A DNA stretch of 64,000 bases from Frateuria_A sp035944355 (GTDB lineage Bacteria > Pseudomonadota > Gammaproteobacteria > Xanthomonadales > Rhodanobacteraceae). The position numbers and the translations under genes were made by a program. Location of the stretch: NCBI RefSeq assembly GCF_035944355.1, contig NZ_DASZBH010000008.1, forward strand, positions 1-64,000. Reading direction: 5' to 3'. Each line of letters opens with the position of its first letter. Position 1 is the first letter of the stretch. The notes beneath the pieces were generated by a model. It saw only the letters and a program-made list of their open reading frames with translations, searched no databases and had not been told where the DNA came from. Below are positions 23,503 to 33,252 of this stretch, piece by piece.

Positions 23503-24858
23503 TCAGCCCGGCCTCCATGCCAGCGTCGCGTGCACCCGCCCGTCGCGCAATTCGAAATCCAGCGACATGCCCAGTGCCTCCGCCGCGGCGCGGGCGAGGG
23601 CCAGGCCCAGGCCGGCATGGCCGGCGTGCGGCGGCTGCTTGCGCCAGAAGCGTTGGCCGAAGCTGGCCAGGTCCTGCGGCTCCAGCTCCGGTGCGGCGTT
23701 GTCGACACGCAACCGCGCCGGTTCCAGCCGCAACCGCACCGTATCGCCGGCGGGGGCATAGGCGGCGGCGTTGCCGAGCAGGTTGCCTATGGCCACTTCC
23801 AGCAGCGCCGGATCGGTGTGCAGCTCCGCCGGCGGCGTGCCTTCGATCGCGAGCGCCACGCCGCGCCCGGCGGCCAGCGCGCGGTGACGCTGCAGTTGGC
23901 GGTCCAGCCACGGCGCCAGTGCCAGGGACTGCAGGCACGGCCGTTCCAGGCCCGACTGCAGGCGGGTGAGCAGCAGCAATGCGGCCACCGTGGCTTCCAG
24001 TTCGGCGCCGATGGTCCCCACCTCGTGCAGGATGTCGGGCAGGCTGCGGCCGCTGGGATAGCGGCTTTCCACTTCGGTGAGCGCGCGCAGCTCGGCCAGC
24101 CGCGTGCGCGTCTCGTGGGCCAGGCCGCTGGCGAACTGGCGTTCGCGCGCGAGGCCTTCGTCCATGCGCGCGAGCACGTCGTTGAAGCGCGCCACCAGCG
24201 GGTCGAGCTCGCGCGTGCCGCTGGCCGGCAGACGCTGGCCGGGGGCGTGCGGACCGATGACGCGCATGCGCTCGACCAGCGCGCGCACGGGCCGGAGCCC
24301 GCGCCGCACGATCAGCGGCACGGCCACCAGCGCGACCAGCAGGGCCAGCGCCGGTCCCAGTCCGAGGATCCAATCCAGCGCGGTCAGCAGGCGGTCGAAG
24401 GAGTGCCGATCCTGCGCGTACAGCAGGGCGCAATTGCGGGTGGGCGGGCCGTGGTTGGAGGGTTCCTGGAAGGCGAACATCACGGTGCCCAGCCGGCCCT
24501 TCGCATGCGGCAGGTTGGCAAAGCGCGGAACCACTCCGGCCGCTTGCGGCCAACCGGCCGGGAGGATCGGCGGCGGGGGCGTGGTATGCAGCACGGGCAG
24601 GCCATCGCAGCGCAGCTCGTAATAGACGCGCCCTTCGCCCGCCAACAGCGCGGGCGGATTGCGCGGCGTGCCTGCGGCCTGTTCGACTTCCACTACCGTG
24701 ATCAGCGCCTGCGCCTGGGTCAGCAGGTTGCCGCGGAAGCGCGCGTCCATGGCGCGGTCGATGCGCCAGTCCATCGCCAGCGCGCCGCCGCCGAGCACCG
24801 CCAGGCTGGTGGCCGCCAGCAGCAGGGTGATGCGCGCGGCGAGCGAGGGCGGCTTCAC
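23503..24858 (-). CDS. Two-component sensor histidine kinase
   Basis: 451 aa from a GTG at 24858 that overlaps the regulator stop (GTGA). Two membrane segments (about residues 8-29 and 161-184) flank a periplasmic domain of roughly 130 residues; a HAMP-like linker follows. The H-box is LAHETRTRLAELR with H248; the usual proline after HExRT is replaced by arginine. The N-box is NLLGNAAAYAP and the glycine box HAGLGLALAR; the D-box is weak (VDNAAPEL, no DxGxG). These resemble PmrB/QseC-like kinases of Xanthomonads. The signal is unknown; partner is the upstream response regulator. Confidence 0.88.
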   Translation of the reverse strand: MKPPSLAARITLLLAATSLAVLGGGALAMDWRIDRAMDARFRGNLLTQAQALITVVEVEQAAGTPRNPPALLAGEGRVYYELRCDGLPVLHTTPPPPILPAGWPQAAGVVPRFANLPHAKGRLGTVMFAFQEPSNHGPPTRNCALLYAQDRHSFDRLLTALDWILGLGPALALLVALVAVPLIVRRGLRPVRALVERMRVIGPHAPGQRLPASGTRELDPLVARFNDVLARMDEGLARERQFASGLAHETRTRLAELRALTEVESRYPSGRSLPDILHEVGTIGAELEATVAALLLLTRLQSGLERPCLQSLALAPWLDRQLQRHRALAAGRGVALAIEGTPPAELHTDPALLEVAIGNLLGNAAAYAPAGDTVRLRLEPARLRVDNAAPELEPQDLASFGQRFWRKQPPHAGHAGLGLALARAAAEALGMSLDFELRDGRVHATLAWRPG

Positions 24859-25520
24859 GGGATCAGGTAGCCGGCGCCGCGGCGCGTCTCGATCAGCCCG
24901 ACCAGGCCGGCGGCGTCGAGCTTGCGGCGCAGGCCGAACACCAGCACCTCCACGCTGCGGTCGGACACCTCGGTATCGCTGCCGGCGGTGCGCTCGAGGA
25001 TCTCCTGGCGGGTGAAGGTGCGACCGCGGTGGCGCAGCAGCAGGCCGAGCACGGCGAACTCGCGCGGGGTCAGCGCCAGCGGCTGACCGTCCACGCTGGC
25101 ACGCTGGGCCAGCGGGTCCCAGGCCAGCGGGCCATGGCTGAGCACGGCCGGCTGCGCCTGCAGCGGGCGGCGCGCCAGCGCATGCAGGCGGGCCATCAGC
25201 TCGTCGAAGGCGAACGGCTTGACCAGGTAATCGTCGGCGCCGGCGTTGAGCGCCTCGATGCGGTCGCCCACCTGGTCGCGCGCCGACAACACCAGCACTC
25301 GCGGCCGCCGCCCGCCGCCCGGCAAGGCGCGCAGCACGCCCAGGCCGTCCAGTCGCGGCAGCATCAGGTCCAGCACCACCAGCTCGTAGTCGTAGCTGGC
25401 CAGGAAGCCCTTGGCCTCCACGCCGTCGGCGGCCGCGTCGACCGCGAAGCCGGCGCCGCGCAGCCCGTGTTGCAGGGTCGAGCGCAGGCGTTCTGAGTCT
25501 TCCACCAGCAGGAGCTTCAT
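24855..25520 (-). CDS. OmpR/PhoB-family response regulator
   Basis: 221 aa from the ATG at 25520, where MKLLLVEDSERL matches the receiver start. Receiver domain: acidic pair E7-D8, phospho-acceptor D51 in VVLDLMLP, then the signal Ser (VLSAR) and K in LVKPF. C-terminal winged helix: LTPREFAVLGLLLRHRG and a final RRGAGYLI. It should bind DNA on phosphorylation by the kinase encoded just downstream, to which it is translationally coupled. The target promoter is not evident. Confidence 0.93.
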   Translation of the reverse strand: MKLLLVEDSERLRSTLQHGLRGAGFAVDAAADGVEAKGFLASYDYELVVLDLMLPRLDGLGVLRALPGGGRRPRVLVLSARDQVGDRIEALNAGADDYLVKPFAFDELMARLHALARRPLQAQPAVLSHGPLAWDPLAQRASVDGQPLALTPREFAVLGLLLRHRGRTFTRQEILERTAGSDTEVSDRSVEVLVFGLRRKLDAAGLVGLIETRRGAGYLIP

Positions 25521-25685
25521 GGGTGTCCCTTGAGCAGGCACGGGCGGGCGGCAAGTCTAGCGAGTAGGGTAGCTCCTGGCCCAGCACGCTGTACGGGATC
25601 CGTGGCGCGCCCGTGAAGCCTGCGGCGGCGCATCGACAGTCCGCGCGCCCACCCGCTATAAAGACGGACGTTTCCGGGGGTGGGT

Positions 25686-27167
25686 GTGAGCGAAGAGATC
25701 CTGATCAACGTGACGCCTCGCGAAACCCGCGTGGGCGTGGTCGAGAACGGCATGCTGCAGGAAGTGCACGTCGAGCGCGCCTCCCGCCGCGGCTACGTGG
25801 GCAACGTGTACAAGGGACGCGTGCAGCGGGTGATGCCCGGCATGCAGGCGGTGTTCGTGGAGATCGGGCTGGAACGCGCGGCGTTCCTGCACGCCTCGGA
25901 CATCGTGCGCCCGCCGCTGCCCGAGGGCGCCGAGGCGCACGGCAACGGCCACACCACCCCGTCGATCAGCGAGCTGGTGCACGAGGGCCAGGAGATCGTG
26001 GTGCAGGTGGTCAAGGACCCGATCGGCACCAAGGGCGCGCGGCTGTCCACCCACCTGTCGATTCCCTCGCGCTACCTGGTGCTGCTGCCGCATGCCAAGA
26101 CGCTGGGCATTTCCGCGCGCATCGAGGACGAGGCCGAGCGCGCGCGGCTCAAGGACGTACTCGGCGGCCTGATCGGCGAAGAGGGCGGCCGGCTGGGCTA
26201 CATCGTGCGCACCAACGCGGAAGGCCAGTCGGCCGAGTCGCTGGCGTTCGACGTGACCTACCTGAGCAAGGTCTGGCGCGTGGTGCAGGAAAACATCGCC
26301 AGGGCGAAGGTGGGCGAGCGCGTCTACGAGGAACTCTCGCTGCCGCTGCGCAGCCTGCGCGACATGCTTACCGACGACATCGAGAAGGTGCGCGTCGATT
26401 CGCGCGAGACGCACGAGAAAGTGGTCAAGTTCGTGCACAAGTTCATGCCCAGCCTGGACGATCGCATCGAGCACTATGCCGGCGAGCGGCCGATCTTCGA
26501 CCTCTACGGCGTGGAGGACGAGATCCAGCGCGCGATGAAGAAGGAGGTGCCGCTGAAATCCGGCGGCTACCTGATCGTCGACCAGACCGAGGCGATGACC
26601 ACGATCGACGTCAACACCGGCGGCTACCTCGGCACGCGCAACCTGGAGGAAACCGTCTACCGCACCAACCTGGAGGCGGCGCAGGCGGCGGCGCGCCAGC
26701 TGCGGCTGCGCAACCTGGGCGGCATCATCATCATCGATTTCATCGATATGAGCGACGAGGAGCACCGCCGCCAGGTGATCCGCATGCTGGAGAAAGGCCT
26801 CGCGCGCGACCACGCCAAGACCACGGTCTACCCGATGTCGGCGCTGGGACTGGTCGAAATGACCCGCAAGCGCACCACCGAGAGCCTGGAGCGCCAGCTG
26901 TGCGAGCCCTGCCCGGCCTGCGGCGGGCGCGGCACGGTGAAGACCGCCGAGACGGTGACCTACGAGATCTTCCGCGAGATCACCCGCGCCGTGCGCCAGT
27001 TCAACGCCGAGAAGCTGCTGGTGATGGCCAGCCCCAAGGTGGTCTCGCGCATCCTGGAGGAGGAATCGGCCGCGGTCGCCGAACTGGAGGAGTTCATCTC
27101 CAAGAGCATACGCTTCCAGCCGGAAGAGCATTACTCGCAGGAACAGTTCGATGTCGTCTTGCTGTAA
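25686..27167 (+). CDS. rng: Ribonuclease G
   Basis: 493 aa from the GTG at 25686, preferred over the GTG at 25680 because GGGGG then sits at proper ribosome-site distance and the product starts SEEILINVTPRETRV as in E. coli RNase G. It is a 5'-end-dependent endoribonuclease that matures 16S rRNA 5' ends and decays some mRNAs. The S1 domain has RGYVGNVYKGRVQRVMPGMQ, the catalytic metal site TTIDVNTGGYLG, and the zinc-link cysteines lie in CEPCPACGG. Length and lack of a C-terminal scaffold separate it from RNase E. Directly upstream of yhdP, as in many gammaproteobacteria. Confidence 0.95.
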   Translation: MSEEILINVTPRETRVGVVENGMLQEVHVERASRRGYVGNVYKGRVQRVMPGMQAVFVEIGLERAAFLHASDIVRPPLPEGAEAHGNGHTTPSISELVHEGQEIVVQVVKDPIGTKGARLSTHLSIPSRYLVLLPHAKTLGISARIEDEAERARLKDVLGGLIGEEGGRLGYIVRTNAEGQSAESLAFDVTYLSKVWRVVQENIARAKVGERVYEELSLPLRSLRDMLTDDIEKVRVDSRETHEKVVKFVHKFMPSLDDRIEHYAGERPIFDLYGVEDEIQRAMKKEVPLKSGGYLIVDQTEAMTTIDVNTGGYLGTRNLEETVYRTNLEAAQAAARQLRLRNLGGIIIIDFIDMSDEEHRRQVIRMLEKGLARDHAKTTVYPMSALGLVEMTRKRTTESLERQLCEPCPACGGRGTVKTAETVTYEIFREITRAVRQFNAEKLLVMASPKVVSRILEEESAAVAELEEFISKSIRFQPEEHYSQEQFDVVLL

Positions 27168-27197
27168 GCGGCGGGCTCTCGGCCGGGGCGAAACGAG

Positions 27198-30100
27198 GTG
27201 AACGCGCGCGGGCTCAGGCGCCTGCACCTGCCGTTGCGTGCTCTTGGCTGGGCGGCCGGCGTCGCCGTGGTGGCGCTGGCCGTGCTGGTGGCGCTGGCGC
27301 AGCTGCTGCTGCCGTTGCTGGCGCGCCATCCGCAATGGGTGGCCGCGCAGCTCTCCGAGCGCCTGCAGCGGCCGGTGAGCTTCGCCTCGATGGAGGGACG
27401 CTGGCAGGCCTCCGGTCCCTTGTTCCTGATGCGCGATGTGACCGTCGGCCCCGGCGCGGCCGGAGGCAGCGCGCTGCGCCTGCCCGAGTCCGAACTGAAG
27501 ATCGACTTCGGCGGCTGGCTGCTGCCTTCACGGCACCTGCTCAACCTGCGCGCGCGGGGGCTGGAGCTGGACCTTGGCCGCGATGCGCAGGGGCGCTGGC
27601 ACGTCAACGGCATCGGCGGCCCGGACGGCGGCTCGCGCCAGGGTGTCTCGCTGGGTCCGGTTTCGGTGGGCATCCAGTTGCGCGACCTGCAGCTGGCGAT
27701 CACCGACGAGGCCAGCGGCCGTCACTACCGGTTGCTGGCCGACCAGTTGCGGCTGAGCCGCCAGGGCAGCCGCATCCGCTTCGGCGCGATCCTGCGCCGC
27801 GAGGGCGCGTCCGGCCAATGGCAAGGCGCTGGCAGCTTCCGTGAGGACGGCAGCGCGGGCCGCCTGTGGCTGGCCGGCGACCGGGTCGACTTGCACGCGC
27901 TGATGGGCGACGTGGCGATCGACGGCTATGCGGCCCGCAGCGGCACCGGTCGCCTGGCCGCCTGGCTGGACTGGAAGGATCACAAGGTGGTGCGCGCCAC
28001 GCTGCGCCTGGATCTTGCCGACCTGGCCGTCGAGGGGCCGGCGGGCACCGCCCGGGTGAGTGCCCTGCGCGGGCTGGCCGGCATCACGCAGCGCCCCGAC
28101 GGCTACGACGTGCGCTACGCCGCCGACGGCGGCGGCGCGCTGGCGCTGGCGCTGCATCAGGCCGAGTCCGGTCCGCGCGTGGCGCTGGAAGTGCGCGACC
28201 TGGACCTGGCGCCGTTGCTGCCGTGGCTGGCGCTCAAGCCCTCGCTTGCCCCGGCGCTCGGTGCGTGGCTCGGTGGCGGGCACCCGCATGCCCTGCTGCG
28301 CCAGGCCGCGCTGCGGTGGTCGCGTGCCGGTGGCGTGGAGCAACTGGAGGCGACCTTCGCCCATGCCGGCATCGACGCGGTGGGCAAGCTGCCGGGCATC
28401 GGCAACCTCGACGGCCGCCTGCGCGGGGATGCGCAGGGCTATGCGCTGGAATTGCCCGCACAGGCCACCGTGCTCGACCTGTCGCACAGCTTCCGCAAAC
28501 CCTTCGTACTGTCGCGCCTGGCCGGCACCGTGGCCGCCTGGCACGACGATGGCGCCTGGCAGGTCGGTGTCGATCCGCTTTCCTTCGAAGGCGATGGTTT
28601 CGGCGGCAGCGCGCGCGGCACCATCGCGCTGCCCGACGACGGCGGCCGGCCGTTCCTGGACCTGTACGCACACATCGATCACGCGCAGGTGCCGGCGGCC
28701 AAACTGTTCTGGCCCACCGGCTCGATGCCGCCGACGGCCATCGAATGGCTCGACCGCGCGCTGGTCGCCGGCACGATCGACGAAGGCGACCTGGTCGTGC
28801 GCGGCAGCCTGGCGGACTGGCCGTTCCACCACAACGAGGGCCGCTTCGAGGCGCATGCGCGGATCAGCGGCCTCGAGCTCGATTACGGCGAAGGCTGGCC
28901 ACACGCCGACGGTGTCGATGCGGAGGCCAGCTTCGTGGGCAACGGCATGCTGGTGCAGGCCAGCGGCGGCAGTTCGCTCGGCGTGAAGCTCGAGCGGGCG
29001 GTGGCGCTGATTCCGGATTTCGGCGACGCCGTGCTCGATCTCAACGCGCAGGGCAGCGGCAGCGGCGCGAGCCTGCTGCAGTTCCTGCGGCAGAGCCCGA
29101 TCGCCCGCCGCCAGGCCGATACGCTCGGCAAACTGCGTCTGGGCGGCAGCGGCGCGTTCGCTTTCCACCTGTCGCTGCCGGTCAAGGACGTGGCGGCGTT
29201 GCGGCTGGACGGCAGCGCGCAGCTCAAGGACGTGGACGTGGACGCGCCGGAGTGGAAGCTCAAGCTGGACAAGCTCGGCGGCCCGCTCAGCTTCGACGCG
29301 GCCGGCATGCACGCCGGCCCGCTCACCGGCGGGTTCCGCGGACAGCCTTCCTCGCTGGACCTGGCCATCGCCGGCGCCACCGGCCGCGCCGACACCGTGC
29401 TGTCGGCGCGGCTGCAGGGGCGCTACAGCATCGCCGAGCTGGTCCAGGGCTATCCGCAACTGGACTGGCTGGGCGCCGCATCGGCGGGACGCAGCGACTA
29501 CACGCTGGGCTTCGACATCCGCCACGGCAGCGGCGATGCGCTGCTGCAAACCCTCAGCGCCGACAGCACGCTGGCCGGCACCGCGCTCACGCTGCCGGCC
29601 CCGCTGTCCAAGCCTGCCGACGCGGCCTTGCCGCTGCACCTCACATTGGGCGTGCCGGTGGAGGGGGGCGACCTCGACCTCGCGCTCGGCGACGTGATGC
29701 GCGCGCGCTTCCGCCTGCCCGCCGGCGACATGCAGCCGCTCGCGGCAGTGATCGGGCTCGGCCAGGCCGCGCCCGAGGGCCTGCCCGACAAGGGCCTGCG
29801 CATCCGTGGTCATGCCTCCGTGCTGGATCTCTCCGGCTGGGTGCAACACGCAGTGGCCGGCAGCGCCGGGGAAGGGCCGGGGCTGGAGAGCCTGGACGTC
29901 AGTGCCGACCGCGCGCTGGTGTTCGAACACGAATTCGCCGGCATGCGCATCCAGGCCACGCCCCAGGCCGACGTGCTCGGCATCGACGTGGACAGTCAGG
30001 CGATGGCAGGCCACGTCGGCGTGCCTTCGACGGACCTGCGCAAGCGCGGCATCACGGCGCGCCTGCAGCGGCTCTACTGGCCGCAGGGCGCCGCCCCGCC

Positions 30101-31088
30101 GGCCGGCGGGGCGGAGGTCAAGGCAGCACCGCCGGCGCCGGCGGAGTCTGCGGCGGCGCCCGCCCAGGCCCAGGCGGCAGCGAAGGAGCCGGCCAACCCC
30201 GCGGCCACCGGCATCGACCCGGCCGCCCTGCCGCCGCTGCACCTGTGGGTGGGCGACATGCGCCTGGGCACCGCCAGGCTGGGCGAGGCGCGGCTGGAAA
30301 CCTGGCCGACGGACAAGGGCATGCGCATCGACCAGTTGCGCTCGCTGTCGCGCAGCGTGCAGCTCAACGCCAGCGGGGACTGGAACGGCAACGCGCAGGA
30401 CAGCCATACCCACATGCGCATCGATTTCTCCGCGCAGGACTTAGGCAGCATGCTCAACGCCTTCGGCTACCAGGGACTGTTCAACGGCGGCAAGACGCAC
30501 GCCGTGCTGGACGCCACCTGGCCGGGAGCGCCCAGCTCGCTCGCCCTGGCGACGATGGACGGCAGCCTCGCCGTCGACGTCAGCCACGGGCGCATCCTCG
30601 AGGTTGGGCCCGGGGTGGGACGGCTGTTCGGGCTGGTTTCGGTGGCCGAGCTGCCGCGTCGGCTGACGCTGGATTTCGGTGACGTGTTCGGCAAGGGGCT
30701 GGCTTTCGATTCGATCCGCGGCGACTTCCGTTTCGGCGGCGGCAACGCCACCACCGACAACCTGAAGATCCTCGGCCCCGCCGCCGACATCGACATCCGC
30801 GGCCGCACCGGCCTGCGCGCGCGCGACTACGACCAGCAGGTCTACGTGGTGCCCCACCTGGGCAACAGCCTGCCGGTGGTCGGTGCGGTGGTCGCCGGGC
30901 CGGTCGGCGCTGCCGCCGGCTTCGCCGTGCAGGGGCTGCTCGGCAAGGGCCTCAACAAGGCGGCCAGCGCGCGCTACCGCGTCAGCGGCAGCTGGGAGAA
31001 GCCGGTGTTCACCCTGATCGAGAAACACGAGGTACAGCCGGCCCCGGCCGCGTCCGCACCCGCGCCGGCATCGAGTTCCGGCCGTTGA
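27198..31088 (+). CDS. yhdP: YhdP family envelope protein (AsmA-like)
   Basis: 1296 aa from a GTG at 27198. One N-terminal membrane anchor (about residues 14-38) precedes a very long periplasmic region of repeating beta-strand motifs and ends with an AsmA-like C-terminal domain (VPHLGNSLPVVGAVVAGPVG). E. coli YhdP bridges inner and outer membrane and carries phospholipids, acting with TamB and YdbH. A low-complexity Ala/Pro linker (about residues 970-1000) interrupts the fold. Followed by tldD; the rng-yhdP-tldD order is conserved in the class. The Shine-Dalgarno is poor because GAGG abuts the GTG. Confidence 0.9.
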   Translation: MNARGLRRLHLPLRALGWAAGVAVVALAVLVALAQLLLPLLARHPQWVAAQLSERLQRPVSFASMEGRWQASGPLFLMRDVTVGPGAAGGSALRLPESELKIDFGGWLLPSRHLLNLRARGLELDLGRDAQGRWHVNGIGGPDGGSRQGVSLGPVSVGIQLRDLQLAITDEASGRHYRLLADQLRLSRQGSRIRFGAILRREGASGQWQGAGSFREDGSAGRLWLAGDRVDLHALMGDVAIDGYAARSGTGRLAAWLDWKDHKVVRATLRLDLADLAVEGPAGTARVSALRGLAGITQRPDGYDVRYAADGGGALALALHQAESGPRVALEVRDLDLAPLLPWLALKPSLAPALGAWLGGGHPHALLRQAALRWSRAGGVEQLEATFAHAGIDAVGKLPGIGNLDGRLRGDAQGYALELPAQATVLDLSHSFRKPFVLSRLAGTVAAWHDDGAWQVGVDPLSFEGDGFGGSARGTIALPDDGGRPFLDLYAHIDHAQVPAAKLFWPTGSMPPTAIEWLDRALVAGTIDEGDLVVRGSLADWPFHHNEGRFEAHARISGLELDYGEGWPHADGVDAEASFVGNGMLVQASGGSSLGVKLERAVALIPDFGDAVLDLNAQGSGSGASLLQFLRQSPIARRQADTLGKLRLGGSGAFAFHLSLPVKDVAALRLDGSAQLKDVDVDAPEWKLKLDKLGGPLSFDAAGMHAGPLTGGFRGQPSSLDLAIAGATGRADTVLSARLQGRYSIAELVQGYPQLDWLGAASAGRSDYTLGFDIRHGSGDALLQTLSADSTLAGTALTLPAPLSKPADAALPLHLTLGVPVEGGDLDLALGDVMRARFRLPAGDMQPLAAVIGLGQAAPEGLPDKGLRIRGHASVLDLSGWVQHAVAGSAGEGPGLESLDVSADRALVFEHEFAGMRIQATPQADVLGIDVDSQAMAGHVGVPSTDLRKRGITARLQRLYWPQGAAPPAGGAEVKAAPPAPAESAAAPAQAQAAAKEPANPAATGIDPAALPPLHLWVGDMRLGTARLGEARLETWPTDKGMRIDQLRSLSRSVQLNASGDWNGNAQDSHTHMRIDFSAQDLGSMLNAFGYQGLFNGGKTHAVLDATWPGAPSSLALATMDGSLAVDVSHGRILEVGPGVGRLFGLVSVAELPRRLTLDFGDVFGKGLAFDSIRGDFRFGGGNATTDNLKILGPAADIDIRGRTGLRARDYDQQVYVVPHLGNSLPVVGAVVAGPVGAAAGFAVQGLLGKGLNKAASARYRVSGSWEKPVFTLIEKHEVQPAPAASAPAPASSSGR

Positions 31089-31205
31089 TCCTGTCGCCGT
31101 AGCGAAACTGCGAGTGGCATTGCCGCAGCCAGCGGCGCGCTTTTAAAGCCCCCGTCCGGCCCCATGTGGGATAGTCATCCCTTTCGCCCCGAGGACGCCG
31201 GCTCC

Positions 31206-32645
31206 ATGGATTCACTGATTGCCCACGTCGAGAACAAACTGCTGGCTCCCGGTGGTCTGGCCACCCACGACCTGGAACGTGTCTTCGCTCAACTGATGGG
31301 TCCGTCGATCGATGCGGCCGATCTCTATTTCCAGCATTCGCGCAGCGAGTCGTGGCTGCTGGAGGAGGGCATCGTCAAGGACGGCAGCCACTCGATCGAG
31401 CAGGGCGCGGGCGTGCGCGCGATCAGCGGCGAGAAGACCGGTTTCGCCTATTCCGACGAGATCGTGCTGCCGCAGCTGCTGGAAGCCTCCAAGGCCGCGC
31501 GTGCGATCGCCCAGGGCGGCAATGGCGCCGGCAAGCCGCTGGCGCTCGGCGGCGCGCGGGCGCTCTATCCGGCGCTCGACCCGGTCGAGAGCCTGCCCAA
31601 TCCGGACAAGATCGCGCTGCTGCGCGAAGTCGACGCCTATGCCCGCGCGCGCGACCCGCGCGTCAAGCAGGTGATCGTGAGCCTGGCCGCGACCATGGAT
31701 ACCGTGCTGGTGGCCGGCGCCGACGGCACCCTGGCCGCCGACGTGCGCCCGCTGGTGCGCCTGAACGTGCAGGTGATCGCCGAGGCCGGCGGCCGGCGCG
31801 AGCAGGGCAGCGCCGGCGGCGGCGGCCGCTACGGCTACCGCGAGTTGATCGAGAACGGCCGCGCGCTGGCCTTCGCCGACGAGGCGGTGCGCCAGGCGCT
31901 GGTCAACCTCGATTCGATCGATGCCCCGGCCGGGCAGATGACCGTCGTGCTCGGCCCCGGCTGGCCCGGCGTGCTGTTGCACGAAGCGATCGGCCACGGC
32001 TTGGAGGGCGACTTCAACCGCAAGGGCAGCTCGGCCTTTGCCGGCCGCATCGGCCAGCGCGTGGCCGCGCCCGGCGTCACCGTGGTCGACGACGGCACCT
32101 TGCCCAATCGCCGCGGCTCGCTCAGCGTCGACGACGAGGGCACGCCCAGCGAGTGCACCACGCTGATCGAGGACGGCATCCTCGTGGGCTACATGCAGGA
32201 CAAGTTGAACGCGCGCCTGATGGGCATGAAGCCCACCGGCAACGGCCGGCGCGAATCCTTCGCGCAGCTGCCAATGCCGCGCATGACCAACACCTACATG
32301 CGTGCCGGCGCGCAGGATCCGGCCGAGATCATCCGCTCGGTCAAGCGCGGCCTGTACGCGGTGAATTTCGGCGGCGGCCAGGTCGACATCACCAGCGGCA
32401 AGTTCGTGTTCTCCGCCAGCGAGGCCTACCTGATCGAGGACGGCAAGGTCACCGCGCCGGTCAAGGGCGCCACGCTGATCGGCTCCGGCCCCGAGGTGCT
32501 CACCCGCGTCTCGATGATCGGCAACGATCTCAAGCTCGACGAAGGCATCGGCGTGTGCGGCAAGGACGGCCAGAGCGTGCCGGTCGGCGTGGGCCAGCCC
32601 ACGCTCAAGATCGACGGCATGACGGTGGGCGGCACCGCGGCCTGA
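31206..32645 (+). CDS. tldD: Metalloprotease TldD
   Basis: 479 aa from the ATG at 31206, where the sequence aligns with known TldD starts; upstream in-frame codons lack a ribosome site. TldD with TldE (PmbA) degrades peptides, matures microcin B17 and affects CcdA stability in E. coli. The zinc site is H259EAIGH264 (HExxxH) in LLHEAIGHGLEGDFNRKG. The SHSIEQGAGVRAISGEKTGFAY region is highly conserved in the family. tldE is not in the window. Confidence 0.95.
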   Translation: MDSLIAHVENKLLAPGGLATHDLERVFAQLMGPSIDAADLYFQHSRSESWLLEEGIVKDGSHSIEQGAGVRAISGEKTGFAYSDEIVLPQLLEASKAARAIAQGGNGAGKPLALGGARALYPALDPVESLPNPDKIALLREVDAYARARDPRVKQVIVSLAATMDTVLVAGADGTLAADVRPLVRLNVQVIAEAGGRREQGSAGGGGRYGYRELIENGRALAFADEAVRQALVNLDSIDAPAGQMTVVLGPGWPGVLLHEAIGHGLEGDFNRKGSSAFAGRIGQRVAAPGVTVVDDGTLPNRRGSLSVDDEGTPSECTTLIEDGILVGYMQDKLNARLMGMKPTGNGRRESFAQLPMPRMTNTYMRAGAQDPAEIIRSVKRGLYAVNFGGGQVDITSGKFVFSASEAYLIEDGKVTAPVKGATLIGSGPEVLTRVSMIGNDLKLDEGIGVCGKDGQSVPVGVGQPTLKIDGMTVGGTAA

Positions 32646-32704
32646 GTTGCCGGTCCCCATTCCTCGTCGGGAACGGGAGCCCATGGGCGTGAGGGCTGCA
32701 CAAA

Positions 32705-32731
32705 AAAACACCGGCACTGGGCCGGTGTTTT
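32705..32731. terminator. Bidirectional terminator between tldD and the H-NS-like gene
   Basis: A perfect 11-bp stem AAAACACCGGC/GCCGGTGTTTT (32705-32715 with 32721-32731) with a 5-nt loop and an A-run on the left and T-run on the right. It can end tldD on the plus strand and the H-NS-like gene on the minus strand. Confidence 0.85.
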
Positions 32732-32753
32732 CATTTCATGGCAGCCGCCGGAA

Positions 32754-33074
32754 TCAGATCGCCAGATCCTTTTCCTTCTTGCCGGCCTTCAGCGCGTCGT
32801 TGAACCAGCGCGGGCGCTTGCCGCGGCCGGACCAGGTCTGTTCCGGATTGGCAGGGTTGCGATACTTCGGCGCGACCGTGCCGGTGCTGCGGCGGGCCTT
32901 GCGGGCGCCGCCGAAAACGTCCTCGAAAGTGAAGCCTTCGGCCTTCACCAGCGCGTGGATTTTTTCACGCAGCTTGGCGACCTTTTCCTTGCGCAGCTCA
33001 TTCTGGCGCACCTGCGCCTTGCTGATCAGTTCATTGAGCTGGTTGTGATTGAGGTTCTTGATATCGACTGCCAT
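32754..33074 (-). CDS. H-NS family nucleoid-associated protein
   Basis: 106 aa. The N-terminal half (residues 1-50) is a coiled-coil dimerisation segment; the C-terminal half carries the DNA-binding core TWSGRGKRPRWFNDAL, typical for the H-NS proteins of Xanthomonads (XrvA-type) with the arginine-rich AT-hook-like loop. Such proteins silence AT-rich and horizontally acquired genes. It is monocistronic between convergent tldD and divergent-to-nothing proS, with its own 178-nt upstream region. Confidence 0.93.
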   Translation of the reverse strand: MAVDIKNLNHNQLNELISKAQVRQNELRKEKVAKLREKIHALVKAEGFTFEDVFGGARKARRSTGTVAPKYRNPANPEQTWSGRGKRPRWFNDALKAGKKEKDLAI

Positions 33075-33252
33075 GCGTAGGCTCCCGGAAAGTCTTTCGA
33101 TTATGTGCCTTGCTTCTCGTCATGAGAGCGGTGCGTCCTGTGCCGATCCATTCTCACCCAATTGCGGGGGCGATTGCAAAAGGAGCGGATTATCAGGAAG
33201 CCATAAGCGGTCTTGCGCGGAACGACGGCCCGTTAATGGTGCAAATGGGCGC

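Noticed and set aside
23410..24870. A long plus-strand frame antisense to the sensor kinase
   Set aside because: Composition biased to Arg, Gln and His; the minus-strand kinase has ordered family motifs, so the plus frame is a shadow.
27528..30413. A 961-codon minus-strand open frame inside yhdP
   Set aside because: Antisense shadow of yhdP; Arg/Ala/Gln/His-rich composition, no ribosome site and no conserved motif.
33075..33252. Short frames in the H-NS-proS gap
   Set aside because: No ribosome site or family resemblance; a frame of about 70 codons on the plus strand overlaps promoter sequence.
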